DNA from: Micrasema longulum
Lineage: Eukaryota; Arthropoda; Insecta; Trichoptera; Brachycentridae
Reading direction: 5' to 3'
Length of the DNA stretch: 64,000 nt
Assembly (NCBI GenBank): GCA_022494885.1
Contig: JAGVSM010001446.1
Location: forward strand, 43,945 to 107,944
The first letter of the stretch is position 1; each line of letters starts with the position of its first letter. Below are positions 54,800 through 63,990 of this stretch, piece by piece. The notes beneath the pieces are model-generated. The model made no database searches. It worked only from the letters and a program-made list of their open reading frames with translations, and was not told where the DNA came from. The position numbers and the translations under genes were made by a program.

Positions 54800-55720
54800 A
54801 AACATCAGTTTTTAGATTTATTCCATACAGAAAATAAGAAAATATACAAACAAAAATTGTGAAAACAGTAAACATAAATTTGCCACTGTGATGTAAGCTA
54901 TTGATTAAATTCATTACAGGGATCAAAATAAGCAGAATTTAAGAATTCAGAAATTTTAAGCAAGCTGCAAAGAAAATAAGAGTACATATATGCATATATA
55001 GTTATAAAAATAAAGAAAATAGTAATAGAAATATAATTAATTTAAGAATAAGAAAAGAAAACAGTTATATAAAAATAAAGTAAAAGGTACAAAATATAAT
55101 AATTAACATACATACATAATAACTGACAGTGTATAAGTAAACAGGTCAATTGTCCAAATGGAATCTTCTATATTTCATATAGGAGAGATAAAAAATGTCT
55201 GCCTGACCGGAGATAACAGTATTGTAACGGTGACATGCTCAAAAGAAAAAGTCGTTGTTCCTTGAGTTAGTCCAAGTTACTGGCAAATATAATGTAGTGT
55301 GGAGTCTTGATCTGTTGGGTACAAGATATTCAAAAGAACTTGTAAGTAAAGGGCAGTCGACGACGTTGTTTACAAGTTTAAATAGGAATAATTGATCTGC
55401 AATCTTTTATAATCCAGAGTTTGAATTTAATTTGTATTTTATTACATTTATGAATTTCTTCTGTATCATTTCTAGGTTGTTTATATATATTTTATATAGG
55501 GGATTCCATATAATTGAAGCATATTTAACTAACTTCTCATATATTTGTGATATAGCAATGTAAATATTTTAATGTTCTTGAAGTCATTAGACATTCGCAT
55601 TAAAAAAACCAGCAAAGCATTTGCATATATTTATGGTTTTTTTAGTACAAATTTTTGACCAACTCTTCTGTTGACTTGTCAGTTTTTTGTTTGGCTGGAA
55701 GGTATTGCTTAAAGCAATAA
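54800..55720 (-). pseudogene. CR1/Jockey-group LINE C-terminal region
   Basis: Minus-strand frames give YEKLVKYASIIWNPLYKIYI and NNLEMIQKKFINVIKYKLNS (about 55550-55430), then KIADQLFLFKLVNNVVDCPL, LTSSFEYLVPNRSRLHTTLY and LPVTWTNSRNNDFFF (about 55390-55240). These are the 'Q..LEYASIIW.P.Y......E.IQK.F', 'RR...D..F.FKL.N...D.P.LL' and 'R....R....' blocks of CR1/Jockey-group LINEs. Below 55130 only UTR-like sequence is seen. Several stops. Confidence 0.8.
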
Positions 55721-55987
55721 GTCCGCCGAAGAACCTACGTATTATTTTTTTATTATTAATAAAACATGTAATATTAAAAGTATATACTATTATACTCCCG
55801 GGAGTTAGTAAAAAAACTCATTTGGGACCGTACATACATAAAAAAAAATTGTGACAATACATAATATCATACAAAGTTAATACATCCGAAATAGTAAGAA
55901 AATATTATAAAAGAAACATAAAACAGAGTACTTTACACCATCTATATAAATTACATTAAAAACTTTCACTATCAAAAAGATTTAAGT
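55721..55987. other. Unassigned
   Basis: No feature recognised. Confidence 0.4.
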
Positions 55988-56371
55988 AATATTAAAATAT
56001 AACAACAGAGATGAAGAACATTTTGGAGAAGGTAATACAGAAGTCTAGGCATCTACAGGGCTTGTGACCTGTCAATGGCTGGTTTAAGTGGCCACTTTAC
56101 ACACTGTGTAACATTCACCATTCTGCCCATATTTAAACATCTGTATTCCTTTCAATTCTTTCATCTGTTGATGTTTGTGAAGTTAAAGAGCTGAAACCTT
56201 TATTTATGTGGGTGAGATTCAATTTATTGAATTATTTCACCTACATGTTACGCAGTGTGTAAAGTGGAAATTTAATCCAGCCATTGATAGGTCGTAAGCT
56301 CTGCAGATGCCTAGACTTCTGTATCACCTTCTCTTAAATGTTCTTCATCTCTGTTATTATATGTTAATATT
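55988..56371. mobile_element. FB foldback element, complete second copy
   Basis: 384 bp. Left arm from AATATTAAAATATAACAACA through GAGATGAAGAACATTTTGGA, TCTAGGCATCTACAGGGCTT, GTGACCTGTCAATGGCTGG, ACACACTGTGTAACATTCAC. The centre has AAAGAGCTGAAACCTTTATT. The right arm mirrors the left down to ATGTTAATATT at 56361-56371. Outer 45 bp differ from the 24141 copy (AACAGAGATGAAGAACATT versus CAACAGAGAGGGAAAACATT), suggesting two subfamilies. Confidence 0.85.
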
Positions 56372-56611
56372 GACAGCTCAATAATAATAATAGAAGATAA
56401 TAGATAAAATTTGGACAAACTCAAAATATTGTTGATTTAAGTAATATTTTTTTAATTGCGACACTTCTGGATTTTCTATTCGACTTTTCATGTTTTAGCT
56501 CATCGGGCAGTTTTTGAAATTCGGAATGGCCAATATTTTCCAGAGACCTTTTGCCGAACTTTCTACTTGAATCAATTTGTTTCTTTTTTGGGTGATACCC
56601 TGTGTGTTGGA

Positions 56612-56660
56612 TTTGTTCCGACGTTTCGGCTACCATTGCAGGAGCCATCTTCAGGGTAAA
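56612..56660 (-). ncRNA. Hammerhead-like module in Penelope-type terminal repeat
   Basis: Minus strand as RNA: UUUACC, CUGAAGA, U, stem II GGCU...AGCC (loop CCUGCAAUGGU), GAAA, CGUC, GG. The core CUGAAGA/GAAA and the 4-bp stem II are perfect, and ACGU is a self-complementary stem III for a dimer. Stem I next to the cleavage site is weak (CC/GG plus little else). Confidence 0.6.
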
Positions 56661-57390
56661 CTGTTTTATAGAAAAAAAGTACGTGTTTAAGTACAAGTAA
56701 TTTGTACCGTGTCGCAGTCGGCAGTAGGCACATTTCCATTCATTTTTGTAGTATGTAGTGCTGGGAACCATGTTGAGTTTAATTTAAGCCCGTCGTCTCT
56801 GTTTATGTTATTCGGGTGTCGGTGTATATCAATTGCCTCTTATATTATTTGTGTACTGTAATTACCGGGTGTATGCAAAATTTTCGGTTCAAAGGCGAAA
56901 AAATGTCCGGTGTCTATAAAATGTTCCGCTATTGCAGATTTGTCAGGATGCCCAAGTTTACACGTTCTTTTGTGTTTGTCAATTCTTTTCTTTGCTGTGC
57001 GCCCTGTTTTCCCTATGTACACCTTATCACATCCTTGGCAATTTAGTTTGTAAACAGCTTCCGTTTCCAGGGGATTCTTATCTTTTGAGTTCAATAAATG
57101 GTTCTTTATTTTTCCCACAGTCCCAAACGTTGTTCCAATATTATGTTTTTTCAGCACCTTGGCTATCTTGTCAGTAACATTCTGTACATATGGTAGGTAT
57201 GCAGTTCCTCTTGTAATATCTTCTTCCGTGTTCTTTTTTGTAGCTTGCGATTTAATAATGTTGTCAATTTGCTGCTTTTTATATTCATTACGCTCCAACG
57301 CATATGTAATTTTGTTGACCTCTTCTTTCTTTTTACTCTTGTTTACAATGTATTTATTAATCCTTGTTTTTGGGCAAGATGACGCCCAGT

Positions 57391-57432
57391 TTACCCTGAA
57401 GATGGTTCCTGCAATAGTAGCCGAAACGTCGG
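57391..57432 (+). ncRNA. Hammerhead-like module, inverted partner
   Basis: Same module on the plus strand: TTACCCTGAAGATGGTTCCT, GCAATAGTAGCCGAAACGTC, GG. Stem II is GGUU/AGCC, with one C-to-U change still allowing a G-U pair. Core intact. Confidence 0.58.
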
Positions 57433-57550
57433 AACAAATCCAACACACACGATATCACCCAAAAACGAAACAAATTGATACCAGTTACCGTGAAAACCTT
57501 CGTACTTATTTCTACTTGAAGTTTTTAATTAATAAAAAAAAATTCTAAGC

Positions 57551-57830
57551 CATTTCAATAACCTACGAAAATCAAATGTGTGGTAATATTTACTCCGCTA
57601 TTAAAATTCCAATGCCGTCCTCGATACACTACTTGGTGCAGATCGAAAGATTATGCCGGTAAGTGATTCACCATTTCCGGTTAAAATACTTTTTTTTTTC
57701 CTTTTTAGTGAGTCTGTAGCGAGATCGAGAATTAGGAATAAGGCGACATTGTCGTGCGTGCAATAATGAGTTTGGCAACAAGATATTTCATGCGCCAGAT
57801 TTATTCGTCTCATGTTTGCGTATCTTATTT
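57551..57830 (+). other. Candidate two-exon micro-ORF around a 50-bp intron
   Basis: GTAAGT at 57659 and a T-rich tract ending CTTTTTAG at 57708 bound a 50-bp candidate intron. Frames join across it without a stop: from ATG near 57575 (MCGNIYSAIKIPMPSS...) through IERLCR to ESVARSRIRNKATLSCVQ and a stop. It has no homology I recognise. It may be chance, or an unrecognised exon pair. Confidence 0.25.
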
Positions 57831-58834
57831 ACTTTTGTTTATTCCCATTCGTAGATCTGACAACGTATTCCTGACACTAGAAATCTCGCAAAAAATAAAC
57901 AAAAATGAATCATTATAATAATGAAAATACGTACATAGTTCTATTCCATTTTTATTTATGTAATATTTATTTTTAGAAAGCTACACAAATAAAATTTGAA
58001 CACATAGTCATACCTGAGATAATAAACAATAAACACACAAAAATTATTTCAAAAACAAAACATTGTTATAAAATCCAGACGCTTTCCGATGACACTCTAT
58101 CAACCTGGATGTTTGTTTTAAACAAATATCATTGCCATCCTACGAAACGATGCGATAGACCCAGCATCTCTTATCTCTTTTGGCTACTCATTAAACATCT
58201 ACTGTCTTTTATGATATAGATTGTTTTGAGTTGCCTGGATTTTTATTTTAAAGAATCTGAAACCTTCACCTCCCCTCGTAGTATAACGATAAATTTTGTT
58301 ATTTCGCTGAATATCACGTATTTGGGCAATGATTTATTTATAATCATATATACAAGTGGCCGAGTCTCGTCGTTACCGACATCATCAGATTAGTAAACGT
58401 ATTTTTACTATCATAATTGTAACGTCAAAAAAACGTGTCTATATCCATTTTTAAAAAAAACTTAGTAAATGGACTTATAGTCTTCGGTCGATCCATATAA
58501 CAATGCAAGGTTCTTTTGCTTGTAAACTATTTTCTAAGCAGAAATAAAGGAGATAGTTAAGTTTGAACTGAATATTATTATAAACAACGACACAAGCACT
58601 CATATTAAAAATGACGGCGGCTAGAGATGGCCACGTTTATATTTTAGCGTCACAATTTAAATGCAGTTCCATCGATAAATTTCAGTACCGAAACTCAATC
58701 TATTAAAAATAATAAAAAAATTCTATCTGTGGTGAGATTAACTTATACAAGTACCATCGAAACTGTTGAGAAGTGGACAAGGTGTGAAGAATACTTCGTT
58801 CTAGGAGGAGAAAAATTTGTAATTTGTATTGTTA
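57831..58834. other. Mostly unassigned; decayed stem-loop motif at 58362-58393
   Basis: On the minus strand CTGATGATGTCGGTAACGAC then GAGACTCGG shows a CUGAUGA core, a perfect GUCG/CGAC stem with loop GUAA, and GAGA in place of GAAA. No other feature recognised. Confidence 0.4.
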
Positions 58835-59110
58835 TTGTCATTGTATTGTTAGGAAGGAAGGTTGCGCAACTCCACTAACCTGCTGATAATGAGGCGTGAT
58901 GAGTGCTGGAACCCTGATAAACTGGCGGTCGTGAGACGCTGGCACAGTTTGTATGGATCTGGCGGTCAAAAGGACGCAGGCACAGCTTGCTTGAGGAAAT
59001 ATTAGTAATGTATTTTACTCGGTTGATGTAAGATTGTGTACTGACAGTATTATGTTTTTTCCGGCACTCATACGTAGAATTATTGTTACATGGAGTGCGC
59101 TAGGAAATGG
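58835..59110 (-). repeat. R58-type dispersed repeat
   Basis: Minus strand: CACTCCATGTAACAATAATT, AAGCAAGCTGTGCCTGCGTC, CTTTTGACCGCCAGATCC, ACTGTGCCAGCGTCTCACGA, CAGGGTTCCAGCACTCATCA, CGCCTCATTATCAGCAGG. Two similar 'CTGTGCC(T/A)GCGTC...ACCGCCAG' units lie about 43 bp apart. Shares most blocks with 5080-5460. Confidence 0.6.
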
Positions 59111-59384
59111 GAAGAAAGGGTAGGTAGGCATATATTAGGTTGAACGTTGGTCCGAACAATAACTATACAGTTGTTGGACAATTCAATAATATTAATACAA
59201 AGCGGGGAAAAGTGATAAATATTTTAACGAACTTGCGTCTCAAAGAAAATCTTACTACCGCATTCATGTATTTCTTTTTATTACCACTTTTATATAGTTT
59301 GGCATTGTATATTTGAGGTTTAATTAGTATTATATAATGGAGTTTGTTTATTAAAAAAGTCAAAAAAAATATGTTTAAATAATA
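59111..59384. other. Unassigned
   Basis: No feature recognised. Confidence 0.4.
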
Positions 59385-59412
59385 TAGCTATGTGTATTCC
59401 ACCGTCCCTTGA
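59385..59412 (+). mobile_element. SINE-A body, left of insertion
   Basis: TGTATTCCACCGTCCCTTGA then CTGGTACA matches the SINE-A spacer and body. It continues at 59845. Confidence 0.5.
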
Positions 59413-59844
59413 CTGGTACATTCAATTCAATTCATTTATTTAAAAAATAATATTTACATTACAAACTTAAATTCAAGACGTACATACTATAAAAATGCAT
59501 AAAAGAGACTCTTGTCAAAGTAGTAGGAGAATCGTGCTCCGGAAAACATCTTTGGATACATGAAACAAATCAACAACCAGAGCGATGTTGTTCAGCATAG
59601 GGGTAGCTCAGGTTAGTCATGGATATTGGAATATGAAACATTTTATGCTGACGCTGTCTTAGGTAATTATCAGAAGCATACAAACCGGTGCTCAGCATAA
59701 TCTTAAGATAATCAACCATACCACGCAACAACCGATAAAAATGTGTAGTCAAATACACATTTCTTCTAGTCTCTAAACTAATCTAGCCAAGCGTACCCTG
59801 GAGAAAATCAGAAAAATAGAGCCAAAAACAATACTCTGATTTGA
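59413..59844 (-). pseudogene. LINE C-terminus nested in a SINE-A
   Basis: The minus-strand ORF 59758-59570 reads MYLTTHFYRLLRGMVDYLKI, LSTGLYASDNYLRQRQHKMF, HIPISMTNLS. It is the same C-terminal block as TRSIRFYGTDNDLRQRQHRL in the 33990-34670 copy. The 3' end carries an AAATAAATGAATTGAATTGA tail on the minus strand (59421-59440). Confidence 0.78.
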
Positions 59845-59973
59845 ACCTTGAATATAAGACAGGTCAATTTACCTTCATTTGGCAAATGATCTAGGTAGGA
59901 ATTTGGTATTTCAATTTGGTGCACTATGCACCATCGTGTATGGATAGGGAATGATGATGATGATAAAGGTTAT
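59845..59973 (+). mobile_element. SINE-A body and tail, right of insertion
   Basis: CCTTGAATATAAGACAGGTC, then TTGGTGCACTATGCACCATC and GGGAATGATGATGATGATAA complete the SINE-A. Confidence 0.6.
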
Positions 59974-60179
59974 TGATAGATTTCTACATACAATTTAAAC
60001 TACAGTCACATGCTTACTTACTAAATCAATGAAATTTTTTAGTTATGGTACCAAAATTGTTGTAAACACGTGAAATTACAGAGGTAGCTCCTCAAGATAT
60101 ACATTTAAATTCAATTTTACAACAATCTTAACAAAGTATCACCTATTAGTAGAATGACAAAATATATTAAAATAGTTGA
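59974..60179. other. Unassigned
   Basis: No feature recognised. Confidence 0.35.
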
Positions 60180-60446
60180 TGTATTTATCTTTTCTGGCCC
60201 TAAGAGTGTTCTTTGTCCTGGATGAACATATTTAGTTCTTCATAACGAAAGCCATTGTCAGAAAGCGTGTACACGTTTGAATTTTGTCTTAGGGAAGAGA
60301 CCATTTCACGAGACAGCTGCGAGATATTGCATGAATTTATATACTATTTAAAGTGTTGTTCAGATGTTTGTTGTAATTTATGATTTTTATTTTTGCTATT
60401 ATTTAATAATGTACACGCTTCCACACTTAATTATGTTGTATCCCAA
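60180..60446 (+). mobile_element. LINE 3' end, plus-strand half of an inverted pair
   Basis: TCTTTTCTGGCCCTAAGAGT (remnant of the 'F.APRVF' codons), GTCTTAGGGAAGAGACCATT, GCTGCGAGATATTGCATGAA and TTTATTTTTGCTATTATTTA. The whole block is repeated in inverse order at 60463-60700. Confidence 0.65.
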
Positions 60447-60462
60447 CTCAATGTTCTAAGTT

Positions 60463-61220
60463 AAAAGAAAAGTGGAAGCATGCACATGATTAAACAATAG
60501 CAAAAATAAAAATTAAAAATTATATTATGAACACATATTTCAATAAACATCTGGACAACCCGCTTAGTGGTATATAAATAAATGCAATATCTCGCAGCAG
60601 TCTCCTGCAATGGTCTCTTCCCTTAGACAAAATTTTGACTTGTGCACTCTTTTTTTAAAAATGACTTAAGGACCTTGAACACTCTCGGGGCCACAAAAGA
60701 GAAATTTTGTAAGTTGTAAAAAATCATAAGTATTTTTGATATTAAATAATTCAAATTACAGGAAAACCTCGTACGAGCATTTTGCCGGGATCTCCTCTTG
60801 TAACCGCATAGCCAGAAATGTGTCAACGACTCTTTTTTAAAAAAGTCTAATGTCCAGTACCTTCAAGAATTGAAACAATGTCTCAGGTGGAAAAGTGTGG
60901 TGACAACGAAGCATCACTCTAAGTATTGATTTTTGTAAATTTATTAGGGGGTCATGATAGATGCCGTGCAACACCACTATTTCAATAGGTTGCTACTGAC
61001 TGGAAAAAGAGCAAAATATACAGTTCTGAGAGAGCCAAGGTCCAAGGTGTTCCTAAGAGAGCGGAATAAATGGCACGGCTTTCGTAATCTGGAACCCAGC
61101 GATTGGACCCAAACCTCTTATTGAAGATCAATAATTATTCCCACATATTTAATATAATCAACTGGTTTTACAATCTGGCATGAACACTGAGATTTTTTAG
61201 AGTTTTATTATTTTGAAATA
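60463..61220 (-). pseudogene. LINE ORF2 C-terminus and 3' UTR, minus-strand half
   Basis: Minus-strand frames read INLQKSLLRVMLRCHHTFPP then ETLFQFLKVLDIRLFKKS (about 60950-60840), and the ORF 60826-60623 has QNARTRFSCNLNYLI and NFSFVAPRVFKVLKSFLKK. These are the 'Q...RIIL....Y....LF..L..L.I..L' and 'RSF.Y.APR..N.L...LK' C-terminal blocks of Jockey-group LINEs. The 3' UTR continues to 60463 and is complementary to the neighbouring plus-strand piece. Confidence 0.8.
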
Positions 61221-61539
61221 CTTAAAGGATTTTTTTTTTAAATTCCTCGTGGAACTCATTATACCAGTTCCTGAGTTTTAAGACTGGTTCGATAACAGGG
61301 CACTTAAAATTACTAACAGTTTAACACTGATTTATTTTAACTGGCATACTTGACGCGTAATCTTACATACACTGGTTTTCCGTTTTGAACTTAACACAAA
61401 ATTGCTACCAGTTTATAAATTGCAGTACTTTATACACGAAATACCATAAATTAAACGATGATTTTTCATTGTAATAATCATCTACATATGATGAGCAGAA
61501 ATTATCATGAAAAATAAATATAAATTCTTATGAAATTTT
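61221..61539. other. Unassigned
   Basis: No feature recognised. Confidence 0.35.
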
Positions 61540-61590
61540 AATCATATCAAATTACTAAATGTTTGTGTATAACCGCTTACCGGTTTTTCT

Positions 61591-61633
61591 ATGTCTACCG
61601 GTTTTAAGACGTACTCGTCTCTTTGTCAGGACA
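61591..61633 (-). ncRNA. Hammerhead-like module HH-B, decayed copy
   Basis: Minus strand: UGUC, CUGACAA, stem II AGACG/CGUCU (loop AGUA, perfect), UAAAA, CCGG, UA, GACA. Stem I UGUC/GACA and stem II are intact, but two core bases are changed (CUGACGA to CUGACAA, GAAA to AAAA). Confidence 0.5.
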
Positions 61634-61794
61634 CCAATTAAACTGACATGCAACAACTATGGTGAAGGTGTGTAATGGGGGATACCAATGAAACTAACAT
61701 GAAAAAACATTAATTGGGGACACCAATTAAACCTTAATGCAAAAACATTCATTGGTGTCCGCACTACACACGTTCACCATAGTTGTTGCATGTT

Positions 61795-61840
61795 GGTGTC
61801 CTGACGAAGATACGTGTACGTCTTGAAACCGGTAGACAAA
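61795..61840 (+). ncRNA. Hammerhead-like module HH-B, core-intact copy
   Basis: Plus strand: GGUGUC, CUGACGA, a stem II of AUACG/CGUCU with one mismatch (AGACG in the other copy), GAAA, palindrome CCGG, UA, GACA. Stem I GUGUC/GACA(A) pairs over at least 4 bp directly next to the predicted cleavage point. Confidence 0.6.
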
Positions 61841-61865
61841 GAAAAGTCGGTAAGTGGTTAGATAC

Positions 61866-62697
61866 AAATATTTCGTATCATTTAGTAAAATGATTGACCA
61901 CAAAGTTAATACTTTAAATATTAATAATACTATACCAAATAACATTGTTTTTAAGATATAATATAGTGAATAAATAGTGTATTTATAAAAACTGGAATTC
62001 TGTGATACAGATTATGAAATTTATGTGTTATTAACGTTTAACGTATAGCAAACAGGAAAGTAGCGAGAATCCCCAGCGTCATTTATTGAATTTAAGTCAA
62101 ATCCTGATATTACTCCTTCGAATAACCTCCAAGTAGAGTTAATAATCTCACACACTGCTCCATTTTCACAGTCTCAGAAGAAATTATGCAAACGATCAGT
62201 ATGGAAGTGTCTAGAAGCGATTAACCCTAAGCTTCATACTACTCCGGAGAGTGTTACAGCCAACAAAAAGTTTCAATTTACATAAAATGCTAATTTCATC
62301 ACGTTAAATACTCCAATGGTGCGAAAATATGAACTCGGAGGTTTACGGGTCGGCTTAAGGAAGGGTTGGATGCGTGCTTTGTGACTCAAAAAATATTTGA
62401 AACTCACACCTTTTTGTGACATTATGTATTGTACTTAATTACTCGTTAAGAAAGTTTAAAACCGCTTTAATTAACGCTTCCTGTTGTGGTACTTTGGGTA
62501 ATTCCATTTTGTAGCACATTGCAAGCATTTTGGGGAACGAGATAGTACCATTTACAAGGTCCCAAGTTCGATTCTCAAAATCAAATAATAATTATAGTAT
62601 ACAATGCAAAGCATGCAAATGTATATGTGTATTAAAAATGGCATGATTTGATTTAAATTGAAATTACAATATTTGAGTTTGTCTAAATACATATGTT
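61866..62697. other. Unassigned; FB-like flank at 62670-62697
   Basis: ATTTGAGTTTGTCTAAATAC at 62671 resembles the FB outer flank. Otherwise nothing. Confidence 0.4.
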
Positions 62698-63548
62698 CAG
62701 GGGTCGGCACTTGAAGTGTTACCAATTTAAAATTCTGTAATTTTGTCAATTTCGATTTTCTTGATTTAAATACTTCAGTTTATCGTAAAAAAATTAAATT
62801 AAAAAAAAAAACATGTTATTGTTTGATAAAACTACCTTTAGCGCGGATAAAGGCATCGAGTCTGTCCAAGAAGGCTTCACACGCAGCACGAATGTGGGCT
62901 AATGGTATTTTGTTCCATTATCGGCGAAGAGCAATCGTTGAGGCGTCGACCGACTCATATTTCTTAGCTGATACTTTAGTTTCTAGAATGGGCCATATGG
63001 AAAAGTCAATATGGTTTAATTCTGGGGAATATGAATGCCACTGTTCTGATGAGATGAAGCTGGGAACATTTTCTTGTAAAACACGTTAGGTTTCATGGGA
63101 ATTATGAGATGGTGCCGAGTCTTGTTATAACGTCCAATAGTTTCTACTAATTTTTTTGCGTGCCCAAGGTAACAACGCATCATTTAAAATCTTCTCACGG
63201 TATCTACCGTAAATCAGCAAATCTTTGCTTTTTTTATTTTTTTTATTTTCTAGCTCGCCACCAACGTGCGAGTGTTTTAACACCTTTACTCTTGTTGAGC
63301 AAACTACTTTTTGTGCAGGCGTTAAATCTTGCACTTTTCGTATTTTGTAGGGCTTTAATTCTAGTTTATTTTTTTAATGCGCCTCATGCTACGAGCCGAC
63401 ACATTTAGTAACACGTAAAACAATATGATTGGGTAGAATTATTAACAAAATAACACACTAACATGTGTCAAAACATGAGCGCACTGTCATTAGCCGTTTG
63501 GTTCTTACAACAGCTTGAAGTTGGTAGCACTTCGAGCGCCTACCCCTG
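62698..63548 (-). pseudogene. Tc1/mariner-superfamily element with TIRs, internally deleted
   Basis: The minus-strand transposase remnant: KVQDLTPAQKVVCSTRVKVL (about 63355-63290), LIYGRYREKILNDALLPWAR (63235-63170), WTLQQDSAPSHNSHET with the second catalytic Asp (about 63130-63085), NVPSFISSEQWHSYSPELN (63075-63015, third-acidic region, PDLN changed to PELN), and IRAACEAFLDRLDAFIRAK near the end (62880-62830). This matches the IS630/Tc1-like 'LQQDSAPAH...YSPDLNP.D' arrangement. The first catalytic Asp region is missing between KVLKHS and LLIYG. Terminal repeats CAGGGGTCGGCACTTGAAG (62698) and, inverted, CTTCGAGCGCCTACCCCTG (63530-63548) match with about 5 differences in 31 bp. TA follows the right end. 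Confidence 0.87.
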
Positions 63549-63775
63549 TATGTATGAGAGGTCTGTGAGGTTCGAGATGTGATCAGATGGGAGCGATAGC
63601 ATTGACGACAGTAGTACATACCAAAATGAACATTTAATGAATTGTACAAGATTCCAAACATAGCTCTGCATGGCACACCAGATGAACAGCGTCTACCAGG
63701 GTAAAAACGTTGGTGGGATGGCTGAAATTTATCATCACAAGATGATAATTCTGCAAAAACTGACTACAGAAATTT
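63549..63775. other. Unassigned
   Basis: No feature recognised. Confidence 0.35.
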
Positions 63776-63990
63776 CATTTAAATTATTTATTGACAACTA
63801 TTGATGGAATTCCATTGAAATGATGTAATAACTAATATTTACAAATAAGTTATTAATTTAAAAAATACTTGGTACACTTCCACTTATTTATTTTGACCAA
63901 TTAGCGCTTTCACACTCTAATGGACATCTTCAGACTGGTGAATATTATACAGTATATGGATAATTTATATAAAACTAAATATTATCTTAA
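63776..63990 (-). mobile_element. Penelope-type terminal fragment (HH-A), second copy
   Basis: Reverse complement matches 22745-22945 over most of its length, including AAGTGGAAGTGTACCAAGTA and AATGGAATTCCATC. It runs close to the window end. Confidence 0.55.
63896..63939 (-). ncRNA. Hammerhead-like module, HH-A copy 2
   Basis: Minus strand: ACCAGU, CUGAAGA, U, GUCC/GUGU stem II (weakened: one mismatch), GAAA, GCGC, UA, AUUGGU. Core and stem I are identical to copy 1, whereas stem II has two changes. Confidence 0.55.

Larger units (their letters stand above)
56421..57550 (-). pseudogene. Penelope-like element remnant with GIY-YIG domain
   Basis: The minus-strand ORF 57448-56840 (202 codons) contains a GIY-YIG endonuclease domain at about residues 129-190: ETEAVYKLNCQGCDKVYIGK then TGRTAKKRIDKHKR and SAIAEHFIDTGHFFAF. 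The first motif reads AVY where GIY is usual, and the second is VYIG. A C-terminal GIY-YIG after an RT is the mark of Penelope-like elements, which prime like telomerases. Residues 25-128 (KKEEVNKITYALERNEYKKQ...) are a lysine-rich linker. No RT motifs were found, so the RT is deleted. The first 20 codons are antisense to a terminal repeat. Two terminal-repeat pieces lie in opposite orientation at 56560-56660 and 57388-57480, a layout known in this class. Each holds a hammerhead-like module. Confidence 0.87.
61540..61865. mobile_element. HH-B element: two inverted hammerhead-bearing arms
   Basis: Arms of about 110 bp in opposite orientation: AACCGCTTACCGGTTTTTCT...GTCAGGACACCAATTAAAC and GCATGTTGGTGTCCTGACGA...GGTAGACAAAGAAAAGTCGG. 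Between them, ACACCAATTAAAC and TTCATTGGTGTCC blocks repeat. No ORF with domain similarity. Palindromic terminal-repeat pairs of this kind occur with Penelope-like elements. Confidence 0.6.

Noticed and set aside
57159..57548. Plus-strand ORF of 129 codons with hydrophobic segment
   Set aside because: Antisense of the GIY-YIG ORF plus the inverted terminal repeat.
61540..61865. Ordinary MITE
   Set aside because: The arms have no matching outer target duplication and contain a structured ribozyme-like module, so a terminal-repeat pair fits better.
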